From an uncultured Oscillospiraceae bacterium (lineage in GTDB: Bacteria; Bacillota; Clostridia; Oscillospirales; Oscillospiraceae): DNA of 20,576 nucleotides. The DNA lies in the NCBI GenBank assembly GCA_934593275.1, contig CAKTQE010000040.1, forward strand, positions 1-20,576, read 5' to 3'. Shown one piece after another: positions 7,226 through 14,322 of the stretch. Each line of letters opens with the position of its first letter. Within the stretch, counting starts at the first letter, position 1. The notes beneath the pieces are model-generated. The model worked only from the letters and a program-made list of their open reading frames with translations, made no database searches and was not told where the DNA came from. Both the position numbers and the translations under genes were made by a program.

Positions 7226-8578
7226 TCAAATCTCATTGTAAGCAAAGCGAACCAGTTCCAGCGGGTCATCCAGTGAAACGGTGTGGTACAGTTTGAACTC
7301 ATAGATGGCACCACGCTCCATTTCAGCAGGGGAAAACAGGAATCCATAGGACGGCATCTGCTTGCCTTCAAAAATATTGTGGTGCAGCAGCAGCGGATTG
7401 AACGCCTTGGTGATTTGTGTCGCCTTTTCCTGGGTATCCGCAGTGACAGTCAGCAGCATCAGCACTTCATTGGGAACATACCCCTCCGGCACAGGCATCC
7501 CAGAAACACCGTTGTAGCCGTAAGGACGAAGCCAGAAATCGTAGCTGTCTCGGGGAATACCGGCCTTTTCCAACTTTTCCACCCCTGCGGCGGAGACGAG
7601 CTTGACCCACTTTTCGGGATCTTGCATCACCTTGCGCTCACGGATGCCCACCATGCTGACACTTTGGTAGCCCACCGGTCCGGACCCTTCCAGCTTCATC
7701 GTGTAAGGAAAATATTCAATCGTTGTGCCTTCCACCCGGACTTCCCTATCAGAAAGGGCTGTATAGGTGGAATTGGTTGTGTCAATACGCACCCCCGGTT
7801 CCGTAAGCTGAATGGGATTTGCATTCTCGTAAATCAGGTGTGCGGAAACAGAGTAAGGGGAAACCGTTGCACCCGGCTGGACAGCTTTGATTGTAAAGCC
7901 CTTGTCGTCCAGTTCCATAAAAGCACCCCCCGGCAGTCCAGCACTGGTACAGACGCCGCCGCATTCCACTGTCTTTGCGGCGTGCCAGCAGGAGGCAGGG
8001 TCGCAGCCCTGCATCAGAGGGAAAGCGGCCATAACGGCAGTGTCGGTAGAGCGTCCACCGATAATAATGTCAGCACCGTTTCTGAAGGCTTCCTCGTAAG
8101 CTTCCGCACCCAGCAGTGCCACAATAGTACTGCACTCATCAAAGGTCTTTTCGGAAATCTCCGGCGCACCGTGGAGGGCGGTAATTTTCCCCTTGCGATA
8201 TTTTTCTTTCATCACCTCTGCTTTCTGCTGTGAGTAGATGCGGGCGATTTTTTTGTGAATACCAGCCTCCTCACAGATTTCACAAATCAGTTTGTAGGCC
8301 ATATCCACACCTTCATCCGAGCCGCAGGTTCCGGCAGAACCAATGGTCATAGGAATGCCCAGCTTATGGGCACCCAACACCATCCGCTTCAAGTCCCGCT
8401 TCACATCCCGGATAGAATATTTACCGTGGCCGGACCCCAGATAATAGGGACCGGAGTCCGTGGAACCAGCATCACTGGAAATGATGTCCGGCTTCATGGC
8501 AAGGCCCGCTTCAAAGGCTTCTTCGGTGCAGTTCAGACCAACCGCACCATACGGAACGAATACTTTTACGCTTTTCAT
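7226..8578 (-). CDS. AtuA-family (DUF1446) protein
   Basis: A 450-residue soluble protein of the acyclic terpene utilisation AtuA family. The N-terminus shows S-S-D-A-G-S-T-D-S-G-P-Y-Y-L-G-S-G (about 34-50). Next come I-G-S-A-G-T-C-G-S-D-E-G (about 79-90) and D-I-I-I-G-G-R-S-T-D-T-A near 170, all characteristic of the family. AtuA was named from the Pseudomonas citronellol/geraniol cluster, but its reaction is not established and many homologues occur in organisms without that pathway. Here none of the Atu carboxylase, dehydrogenase or hydratase partners is present. The gene opens an operon with DUF4387 and a 2-hydroxycarboxylate transporter, so a hydroxy acid is a more likely substrate than a terpene. 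The start at 8578 has GGAGG ten bases upstream. It is divergent from, and probably controlled by, the LysR gene at 8727. Confidence 0.88.
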   Translation of the reverse strand: MKSVKVFVPYGAVGLNCTEEAFEAGLAMKPDIISSDAGSTDSGPYYLGSGHGKYSIRDVKRDLKRMVLGAHKLGIPMTIGSAGTCGSDEGVDMAYKLICEICEEAGIHKKIARIYSQQKAEVMKEKYRKGKITALHGAPEISEKTFDECSTIVALLGAEAYEEAFRNGADIIIGGRSTDTAVMAAFPLMQGCDPASCWHAAKTVECGGVCTSAGLPGGAFMELDDKGFTIKAVQPGATVSPYSVSAHLIYENANPIQLTEPGVRIDTTNSTYTALSDREVRVEGTTIEYFPYTMKLEGSGPVGYQSVSMVGIRERKVMQDPEKWVKLVSAAGVEKLEKAGIPRDSYDFWLRPYGYNGVSGMPVPEGYVPNEVLMLLTVTADTQEKATQITKAFNPLLLHHNIFEGKQMPSYGFLFSPAEMERGAIYEFKLYHTVSLDDPLELVRFAYNEI

Positions 8579-8626
8579 ACTTTTCCTCCTATTTGCAAAT
8601 TCGCTGTTCTTTCTTCGGTTTTCTTC

Positions 8627-8655
8627 TTGAATTCATTATATTCGCCTGTTATAAT
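8627..8655 (+). promoter_or_regulatory. Promoter of the second LysR gene
   Basis: TTGAAT (8627-8632), a 17-base spacer, and a perfect TATAAT (8650-8655) read toward the LysR gene. It overlaps the oppositely directed AtuA-operon promoter almost entirely, so the two cannot be used simultaneously on one molecule. Confidence 0.65.
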
Positions 8656-8663
8656 AATGTAAA
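8635..8663 (-). promoter_or_regulatory. Promoter of the AtuA-DUF4387-2HCT operon
   Basis: On the minus strand TTTACA (8658-8663), 17 bases, TATAAT (8635-8640). The -35 is embedded in the dyad at 8653-8673. The predicted leader to the AtuA ATG is about 50 bases. Confidence 0.7.
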
Positions 8664-8673
8664 ATACATTATT
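8653..8673. promoter_or_regulatory. Candidate LysR operator (perfect dyad)
   Basis: Arms AATAATGTA and TACATTATT are exact reverse complements around AAA. The dyad covers the -35 of the AtuA operon and the end of the LysR -10, the expected place for an autoregulated LysR site. Core bases match the dyad at 4515-4531. Confidence 0.6.
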
Positions 8674-8684
8674 TGTCATTCCAA

Positions 8685-8702
8685 CATAACATACGTGTTA
8701 TG
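8685..8702. promoter_or_regulatory. Inverted repeat in the LysR leader
   Basis: CATAACA, TACG, TGTTATG: perfect 7-bp arms with a 4-base centre, between the +1 region and the ribosome site of the LysR gene. It could be a second operator (downstream repression) or a small hairpin in the mRNA leader. Confidence 0.4.
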
Positions 8703-8726
8703 CTTATCAACTTGCAGGAGGGCATT

Positions 8727-9641
8727 ATGATAAACGATAAGCGGATCCAGTATTTGTTGGCCGTTGCCCAGGAGCAGAACATCACAATGGCCGCAAAAAA
8801 GCTCTACATCTCGCAGCCCGCACTCAGTCGGATGATCCTTGATGTGGAGCAAGAAATCGGAACACCTCTTTTTATTCGTGACCGCAGCGCATTGCGGTTG
8901 ACGCAAGCAGGAGCGGTCTATCTGCGAGGGTGCCGTCAGGTATTGGCAATTCATAATTCTGTACAACGGGAAATCTCTGATTTGATCAGCTGCCGCCAGG
9001 GAAAAATCACGCTGGCTGTTACCGCTCTGACTGGTGAATTCTTGTTTCCCCGTATACTGAGCGCATTTGAAGCCGCCTATCCGAATGTCAAATTGGATTT
9101 TATTGAGGATCGGATGCGATTTCTGGACGAGGCGGTAAAAAATGGCAAGGCCGACATTGCAATTGTGCGCAAACCTGTTGATCCTGATTTGAGCTACAAA
9201 CTGGTGATGGAAAACCCGATTTACGTTCAGGTCCCGCCGTTCTATTCTGAAAAGAAAGGGTGCTTCCGCCCCGGTATAGACAATCCTTCCATTGAACCCT
9301 CCGAGTTGAACGGTCAGCCCATCGTGCTTCTAAAAAAGGGCCGTGGAATGCGAGAGGATGCAGAGCGGCTATTTTTACAGTATCAAATCACGCCCAGTGA
9401 AATCATTGAAACAGAAAACATTCACATTGCGAATACACTTGTGCAGTTGAACAAAGGGTTTTCCTTTATCCCATATTTAACGGTCCATGGCTTTTTCAGA
9501 GACACCGCACCGAGCGTTTACTGCCAATTAAGCGGATATTCCTTTGTACGCCTGCTCTATTGCAGCTACTCCAAACACCGCTATCTCACACAGGCAGAAC
9601 GCTTCCTGATTGACCTGATTTCAAAAGCAACAGCAATTTAA
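8727..9641 (+). CDS. LysR family transcriptional regulator (divergent from AtuA operon)
   Basis: A 304-residue LysR-type regulator. The winged helix-turn-helix covers about residues 4-62, with N-I-T-M-A-A-K-K-L-Y-I-S-Q-P-A-L-S-R-M-I and P-L-F-I-R-D-R-S-A-L-R-L-T-Q-A-G. The effector domain follows from about residue 90 (Q-G-K-I-T-L-A-V-T-A) and contains the usual D-I-A-I-V-R hinge strand near 150. The true start is the ATG at 8727, four bases after AGGAGGG; the frame is open back to 8673, but that part overlaps the operator region. Divergent placement over shared promoters indicates control of the AtuA-DUF4387-2HCT operon, probably in response to the imported acid or a product. The gene is less G+C-rich than the first LysR gene and not obviously a recent duplicate of it. 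Confidence 0.93.
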   Translation: MINDKRIQYLLAVAQEQNITMAAKKLYISQPALSRMILDVEQEIGTPLFIRDRSALRLTQAGAVYLRGCRQVLAIHNSVQREISDLISCRQGKITLAVTALTGEFLFPRILSAFEAAYPNVKLDFIEDRMRFLDEAVKNGKADIAIVRKPVDPDLSYKLVMENPIYVQVPPFYSEKKGCFRPGIDNPSIEPSELNGQPIVLLKKGRGMREDAERLFLQYQITPSEIIETENIHIANTLVQLNKGFSFIPYLTVHGFFRDTAPSVYCQLSGYSFVRLLYCSYSKHRYLTQAERFLIDLISKATAI

Positions 9642-9710
9642 AATTTCCGGAAGTCCACCGTCAAATGCCCGTTTGGCCCTGACCCAACGCAGCCACCTTT
9701 TCAAAAATAT

Positions 9711-9739
9711 ACAGGGACGGTGTTTGATGCCGTCCCTGT
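9711..9739. terminator. Hairpin terminator between LysR and Fic genes
   Basis: A perfect 10-bp stem (ACAGGGACGG and complement) with a 9-base loop. On the minus strand it is followed by ATATTTTTG, a good T-tract for ending the Fic transcript, and on the plus strand by GTTCTGTGTTT. Confidence 0.75.
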
Positions 9740-9748
9740 GTTCTGTGT

Positions 9749-10723
9749 TTACCGTATATATCCCCAGGTTTTCCCCAGGCGTATTTTTTTGATTTTTCCC
9801 TGGGATACAAGCTTTCCAAGGATCCGGCTGGCTGTGGCCGCGGACACGCCGAAGAGATTTCGCACATTTTCATTGGTAACGGTGCCGTTTTCCTCCAGAA
9901 AATTGGAAATTTCTTTCCACCGATCGTCCTCTGTCTTCTGCGGCTCGGTCATTCCGGCCGTTCGGGCTGCCTCGCCCAGGGCATCCCGGATGGCTGTCAA
10001 CATAAATTCCAGGAATGCGGTGGATTCTCCGTCAAAGTTGGAGCGGTTGATGGCTGCATAATATGCCTCCTGCCGGTCATGGATGATGGATTCCACCGGA
10101 AGCCAGGCAAAAATCGGCTTCCACTGTGCCAGCAGCAGCGTATGCCACAACCGCCCCATCCGTCCGTTTCCGTCAGCAAAGGGGTGGATGATCTCAAACT
10201 CATAGTGAAATACACAGCTTTTGATCAGCATGTGGATCTCGCAGTCCCTCACCCATTCAAGCAGCTCTGCTACCGCCCCCGGCACATAGTCCGGAAGTGT
10301 CCCAAAGTGGAGAATATTCCCCTCTTTATCCACGACCCCCACAGGCCTTGTGCGGAAACAGCCGGATTCTCTCACCAACCCCCGGGTCATAACACCGTGG
10401 GCATCCAGCAAGTCCTCCACCGAATAGGGATTCAGCATGTCCAGCATTTCGTAAATCTCATAGGCGTTCTGGACCTCTGCGATGTCCTTTGGTGGGGCAA
10501 GAACGCGTTTTCCATTCAATACCGCCGTCACCTGTTCCAGACTCAGGGTGTTTTGTTCAATGGCCAGAGAGGAATAAATAGAACGGATACGGTTGCTGCG
10601 CCGCAAAACCGGGTTTGTTTTCAGCTCTGGGGCAGCTGTAATGGCCCCCACCAGTTCACCGATCTCCGTGATTCGGTCCAGCATGGCCGGGGTCACTTCA
10701 AAAGGCGGTTTTTTATTGTACAT
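9749..10723 (-). CDS. Fic family protein with C-terminal winged helix
   Basis: A 324-residue Fic-domain protein. The catalytic loop H-P-F-A-D-G-N-G-R-M-G-R at 180-191 matches HPFx(D/E)GNGRxxR, so AMP transfer (or a related modification) to a hydroxyl side chain is plausible. The N-terminal S-S-L-A-I-E-Q-N at 51-58 is the class II inhibitory helix, whose glutamate (E56) blocks the nucleotide site; Gln stands where Gly is usual. A winged helix-turn-helix (about 265-315; V-S-A-A-T-A-S-R-I-L-G-K-L) ends the protein, as in many stand-alone bacterial Fic proteins. Target and function are unknown. The start at 10723 has GGGGAGGG seven bases before it. The gene is preceded by its own promoter and an 11-bp palindrome, and no antitoxin gene is adjacent, consistent with built-in inhibition. 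Confidence 0.93.
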   Translation of the reverse strand: MYNKKPPFEVTPAMLDRITEIGELVGAITAAPELKTNPVLRRSNRIRSIYSSLAIEQNTLSLEQVTAVLNGKRVLAPPKDIAEVQNAYEIYEMLDMLNPYSVEDLLDAHGVMTRGLVRESGCFRTRPVGVVDKEGNILHFGTLPDYVPGAVAELLEWVRDCEIHMLIKSCVFHYEFEIIHPFADGNGRMGRLWHTLLLAQWKPIFAWLPVESIIHDRQEAYYAAINRSNFDGESTAFLEFMLTAIRDALGEAARTAGMTEPQKTEDDRWKEISNFLEENGTVTNENVRNLFGVSAATASRILGKLVSQGKIKKIRLGKTWGYIR

Positions 10724-10742
10724 AGGTGATCCCTCCCCGTGA

Positions 10743-10771
10743 ATTATACCCGTTCATCTATCATTTTGCAA
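10743..10771 (-). promoter_or_regulatory. Promoter of the Fic gene
   Basis: On the minus strand TTGCAA (10766-10771), 17 bases, and a perfect TATAAT (10743-10748). The -10 ends only about five bases before the ribosome site, so the leader would be very short (about 10-15 bases). Confidence 0.6.
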
Positions 10772-10789
10772 GTCAACGTGATAGATGAA
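10753..10789. promoter_or_regulatory. Operator-like inverted repeat over the Fic promoter
   Basis: TTCATCTATCA (10753-10763) and TGATAGATGAA (10779-10789) are perfect 11-bp arms 15 bases apart, one in the promoter spacer and the other just upstream of the -35. A related TTCATCTCTCA lies next to it on the minus strand. The protein's own winged helix is a candidate ligand, by inference. Confidence 0.55.
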
Positions 10790-10826
10790 ATGAGAGATGA
10801 ATGATCAACGAAGAATCATTGCCCCG

Positions 10827-12443
10827 TCACAGCCAAATGACCCGGCCTGTTTTGGCCTGGGGGCGGTGGGAGATGGAGATGACGGTGCGGTTTTGGGCGG
10901 CGGCGTTGAGGGCTTCCAGGACCTGGCGTTCCGTTTCGGAGTCCAGGTTGGCGGTGATTTCGTCCAGCAGCAGAAGCTCCGGCTCCAATACCACCGCCCG
11001 GGCAATGGACAACAGCTGCCACTGGCCCTGGGAAAAGAGTTCCGGGGTGCAGGGGGTGTCATAGCCCTTTGGCAGGGCCAGAATGGCCCGGTGGAGTCCT
11101 ACCAGGGCTGCGGCTTTTTCGGTCTGTTCCCGGGTGATCTGGTCATCCCAAAGGGTGATCTGGTCGGCCACCGTTCCCGGGACCATGTGAAAGCTCTGCT
11201 CCACATAACCCACATGCTGCCGCCGCTGGCTTTCGGGGATAGATTTGGCCCCGTGGAACAGCACTTCGCCCTGATCCGGGGGGTATAGCCCCAGCAGCAG
11301 CTTCATGACTGTGCTTTTCCCCGCCCCGGTGCGGCCCTGGATGGTCACCTGTTCGCCGGTTTCCACCGTCATGGATACCTCCCGCAGTACCGGCTCCTCC
11401 CCGTATCCAAAGGTCACCTGCCGCAGTTCTACACAGGGCGCGCCGGGGATTTCCGGGGTATCTTCCGCCGGTGTCCGTTCCGGCCAAGCGAAAAACTCAT
11501 TGATGCGCCGGATGCCCGCGGCGGCGGACTGGATGGTCTGGATTTCCATGCCCAGGCTTTCCACAGGGGCAAAAATCTGGCCGATGTAATGCATCACCGC
11601 CACCGCTGTTCCCGCACTCATGCCGAACAACGTCAGCACCTGGGGGTTTCCGGAGGCGGACAGCAGCATCACCACCGCCACCACCACCGCGTTGATGCCC
11701 AATACCACAGGAGAATAGATGGCATCGTAAAAATTGGTCCGCTCCATGGCGGCATAGCTTTTTTCAATAGCCTTGCCGTATTGGCCCACCATATAGTCTT
11801 CTTTCCCCAGGCAGTGAACCGTGCGGATATTGTGCAGGGTCTGGGGTACCAGTCCTGCCGCCCGGCTCACCGCCTGACGGTTTTCCAGCTGGGCCGCCAG
11901 GGTCTTTTTCTGAACCCGCCGGGTAAACCAGTAAAGCCCCGGAAGCACCGGAAGCAGCAGCAGACTCAGCCCCCGGTTCCGGAACCAGATCACCGCCAGA
12001 ATGCTGAGGATTTTGCACAGGTCCGCAAACATACTCACAACCCCTGTGGAAAACAGCTCCTCCACCGTGTCCACATCCCCCACCAGCCGGGCCGCCAGAC
12101 TTCCCGGCTCCAACCGGGTCAGGCCCTGGGTGGTAAGATGGGTGAATTTTTCCATCAGGCTTTGCCGCAGACTTCGGGTAATTTTCTGGCCAAACACCGT
12201 CAGCAGCACCTCCCGTCCGGATTCCAGCACCCCCGCCAGAACCGTCAGGCCAAAATAGCCCAGAATTTCCCCCCAAGGGGCAGGGCTTCCCTGGGACAGA
12301 CCGTCTACGATTTTTCCCAGCAGCAGCGGCGGCAGCAGTCCGGCCCCCACTGCCCCCAGCACCGCCAGGAGAATCAATAGAGACAGGCCCAAATGGGTCT
12401 TTACCGTTTCCAGTATGACGGTTTTTACGGTTTTATGCCCCAC
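10827..12443 (-). CDS. ABC exporter half-transporter, catalytic-site partner (short C-terminus)
   Basis: A 538-residue fused membrane/ATPase subunit of a type I ABC exporter. Six hydrophobic segments fill about residues 15-300. The nucleotide-binding domain carries Walker A G-R-T-G-A-G-K-S-T (370-378), Q-loop Y-V-E-Q (413-416), Walker B L-L-L-L-D-E (490-495) with the catalytic Glu, and switch His (526). The signature is F-S-Q-G-Q (470-474) instead of LSGGQ. Its own Walker motifs are intact, so it supplies the working ATP site together with the LSGGQ of the upstream partner. The GTG at 12443 is chosen because GGGAGGGG lies six bases before it; the frame is open to a TTG at 12470 without that support. 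It overlaps the upstream gene by 11 bases. The protein stops 12 residues after the switch His, lacking the usual final strand and helices. Confidence 0.88.
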   Translation of the reverse strand: MGHKTVKTVILETVKTHLGLSLLILLAVLGAVGAGLLPPLLLGKIVDGLSQGSPAPWGEILGYFGLTVLAGVLESGREVLLTVFGQKITRSLRQSLMEKFTHLTTQGLTRLEPGSLAARLVGDVDTVEELFSTGVVSMFADLCKILSILAVIWFRNRGLSLLLLPVLPGLYWFTRRVQKKTLAAQLENRQAVSRAAGLVPQTLHNIRTVHCLGKEDYMVGQYGKAIEKSYAAMERTNFYDAIYSPVVLGINAVVVAVVMLLSASGNPQVLTLFGMSAGTAVAVMHYIGQIFAPVESLGMEIQTIQSAAAGIRRINEFFAWPERTPAEDTPEIPGAPCVELRQVTFGYGEEPVLREVSMTVETGEQVTIQGRTGAGKSTVMKLLLGLYPPDQGEVLFHGAKSIPESQRRQHVGYVEQSFHMVPGTVADQITLWDDQITREQTEKAAALVGLHRAILALPKGYDTPCTPELFSQGQWQLLSIARAVVLEPELLLLDEITANLDSETERQVLEALNAAAQNRTVISISHRPQAKTGRVIWL

Positions 12444-14169
12444 GGTGTTCCCCTCCCTGCTGTTCTTCAAACCTGGCCCGGTAGCCGGGGCAGCGTTCCA
12501 AAAGCTCCTGATGGGTTCCCACTGTCAGCTTTCCCCGGTCCAAATACCCCACCTGGGAAAGCTTCGGGAACAGATACAGCCGGTGGGAGAGCAGGATCAC
12601 CCCTGAATTCGTGGTCATCTTTCCCAGATTTTCAAAAATCTGCTCCTCGGTCTGCCGGTCCAGGGCAGAAAAGGGGTCGTCCAGGATCAGCAGCGGGCGG
12701 CTGTGGTACAGCGTCCGGGCCAGGGCCAGCCGTTGGGCCTGACCGCCGGAAAGCCCCACGCCGCCGCTGCCCACCAGGGTGGCCAGCCCCGCTTCCATTT
12801 CCGCAATCTCCTTATCCAGACATACCGCTTTCAAATAGGGCATTGGGTCTTTTTCCCCGCCCAATGTCACATTCTCCCCAATGCCGCAGCCAAATAGCTC
12901 CGGATCATGGCCCAGATAGCCGACCCGGGCGTACAGTTCCCCAGGACACAGCTGCCCCAGTTCCTGCCCGCCCAGGGTTATGGAACCGTCATAGGGATGC
13001 TCCCCCAAAAACACTTTTCCCAGGGTGGATTTTCCGCTGGCCACCTCTCCGGTGATGCCCATGATTTGACCGGGCCGGAGGGAGAAACAAATACCGTCTA
13101 AAATCGGCTTTTCCCCATAGCCAAACCGCAAATCCTCCACCCGCAGTTCCCCAGGCTCCCCAGTAGAAACCGGCTCCTGCTGCTGAATTTCAGACGGCAG
13201 GACTGGTTTTAAACGCTGCCAGGATACCTGGGCCTTTTGCACGGCGTTAAACAGCTTTCCGGCACTGGCAGACTTGGTGGAAAGTCTTAAAAAGCAGGAC
13301 AAAAAAGTGGTAAAAGCCCCTACATCCCAGCATCTCCAACCACTACCCAATACATTTTTCTGGCCGAACCAGAATACAAACAGTACCCCCGCCCCGGATA
13401 GCACCCGGTAAAGGGGCGGCATCATCTCTTTCCACACCCCCGCCCGGACCGCGGCGGACTCATAGTCTCCCAGGGTCTTCTCGTAATCTGCCCGCCGGGC
13501 CTCCTCCCGGCCATAGACCCGGTAGGTCACGGCATTCCGGCCCCGGTCCAGGGTTTCAGCGTTGAGTTTGCCGTTCTGGACTTTCAGTGCCGCCCCGGAA
13601 CGCTGGACGGAAACCTTGAGTTTTTCCGCGGCGTAATAACTGATAGGCGGGAAAATCATGCAGCACAGGGCCAGCCGCCAGTCGTAGACCAGCAGCATGA
13701 CACTGTAAGCCAAAAGGGCCACCCCGGTATCAAACAGCTCCGTGGTGAATTTCCGCATTCCCTCCACGCAGTCGTCCACATCCCCCAATGCCCGGGTCAT
13801 CACGTCTCCCACCCCAACCTCTGCCAAGGGCCCCCGGGTCCTGCGGACCAGGCTGCCAAAGAGCAGGGTCTTCATCCGGCGGTTCACATTGTTGGCAAAG
13901 CGGCGGACATAAAACCGCTTCAAAAACCGACTGCCCTGGACGATCAGTGTCACCAGCCCATAGCCCAGGGCCAGGGGAAGCATGGGTTTTAGCCCGCTGT
14001 CCTGGGTCAGAATTTCCACCAGTTTCCCGGTCATGGCACCCTCAAACCAGGGCGTGGCAATCAGGCCCACATTGTATACAATACCGGACAGGCTCACCGC
14101 CAGCAGCACCCGCCACTCCTTAAGAAAATAGTCCGCCACCCGGTTTGGGCGAAAGGCTCTGTTCTTCAT
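12433..14169 (-). CDS. ABC exporter half-transporter, degenerate-site partner
   Basis: A 578-residue type I ABC exporter subunit: membrane domain about 15-310, nucleotide-binding domain about 340-570. Walker A is G-E-V-A-S-G-K-S-T (374-382), the signature a perfect L-S-G-G-Q (473-477), and the switch His is at 529. Walker B reads L-L-I-L-D-D (493-498), with Asp in place of the catalytic Glu, and the Q-loop position is His (Y-L-G-H, 418-421). Such subunits hold the non-hydrolysing site of heterodimeric exporters like the TM287/288, LmrCD and BmrCD types, and donate LSGGQ to the partner's active site. It is first in a two-gene operon with a near-consensus promoter. Export of drugs, lipids or peptides is possible; the substrate is not evident. 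The ribosome site (GGGGAACCGGGA) is weak. Confidence 0.9.
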   Translation of the reverse strand: MKNRAFRPNRVADYFLKEWRVLLAVSLSGIVYNVGLIATPWFEGAMTGKLVEILTQDSGLKPMLPLALGYGLVTLIVQGSRFLKRFYVRRFANNVNRRMKTLLFGSLVRRTRGPLAEVGVGDVMTRALGDVDDCVEGMRKFTTELFDTGVALLAYSVMLLVYDWRLALCCMIFPPISYYAAEKLKVSVQRSGAALKVQNGKLNAETLDRGRNAVTYRVYGREEARRADYEKTLGDYESAAVRAGVWKEMMPPLYRVLSGAGVLFVFWFGQKNVLGSGWRCWDVGAFTTFLSCFLRLSTKSASAGKLFNAVQKAQVSWQRLKPVLPSEIQQQEPVSTGEPGELRVEDLRFGYGEKPILDGICFSLRPGQIMGITGEVASGKSTLGKVFLGEHPYDGSITLGGQELGQLCPGELYARVGYLGHDPELFGCGIGENVTLGGEKDPMPYLKAVCLDKEIAEMEAGLATLVGSGGVGLSGGQAQRLALARTLYHSRPLLILDDPFSALDRQTEEQIFENLGKMTTNSGVILLSHRLYLFPKLSQVGYLDRGKLTVGTHQELLERCPGYRARFEEQQGGEHRGA

Positions 14170-14206
14170 TCCCGGTTCCCCGCTTTCCTTTTGTCACTTT
14201 AACCCG

Positions 14207-14235
14207 TTTATAGCACACCGCCACACCCTTGTCAA
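14207..14235 (-). promoter_or_regulatory. Promoter of the ABC exporter operon
   Basis: On the minus strand a perfect TTGACA (14230-14235), 17 bases, TATAAA (14207-14212), ending about 38 bases before the start codon. Near-consensus, suggesting strong constitutive expression; no clear operator dyad overlaps it. Confidence 0.75.
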
Positions 14236-14258
14236 GTTGGCCGCCCCCCATTCCCCTC

Positions 14259-14287
14259 TTGCGATTTGTGCCGGTGTCCAGTATAAT
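14259..14287 (+). promoter_or_regulatory. Promoter of the oligoendopeptidase gene
   Basis: TTGCGA (14259-14264), 17 bases, perfect TATAAT (14282-14287), 35 bases before the ATG. Divergent from the ABC operon promoter but not overlapping it. Confidence 0.75.
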
Positions 14288-14322
14288 AAGGGTACTATCA
14301 ACCTTTACAAGGAGGAACCGCC

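Noticed and set aside
7283..8233. 316-codon plus-strand open frame
   Set aside because: It is antisense to the clearly recognisable AtuA gene; its translation is rich in His, Cys and Arg and lacks family motifs.
11589..12380. 263-codon plus-strand open frame
   Set aside because: Antisense shadow of the ABC subunit in G+C-rich DNA; Gln/His/Arg-rich translation typical of such shadows.
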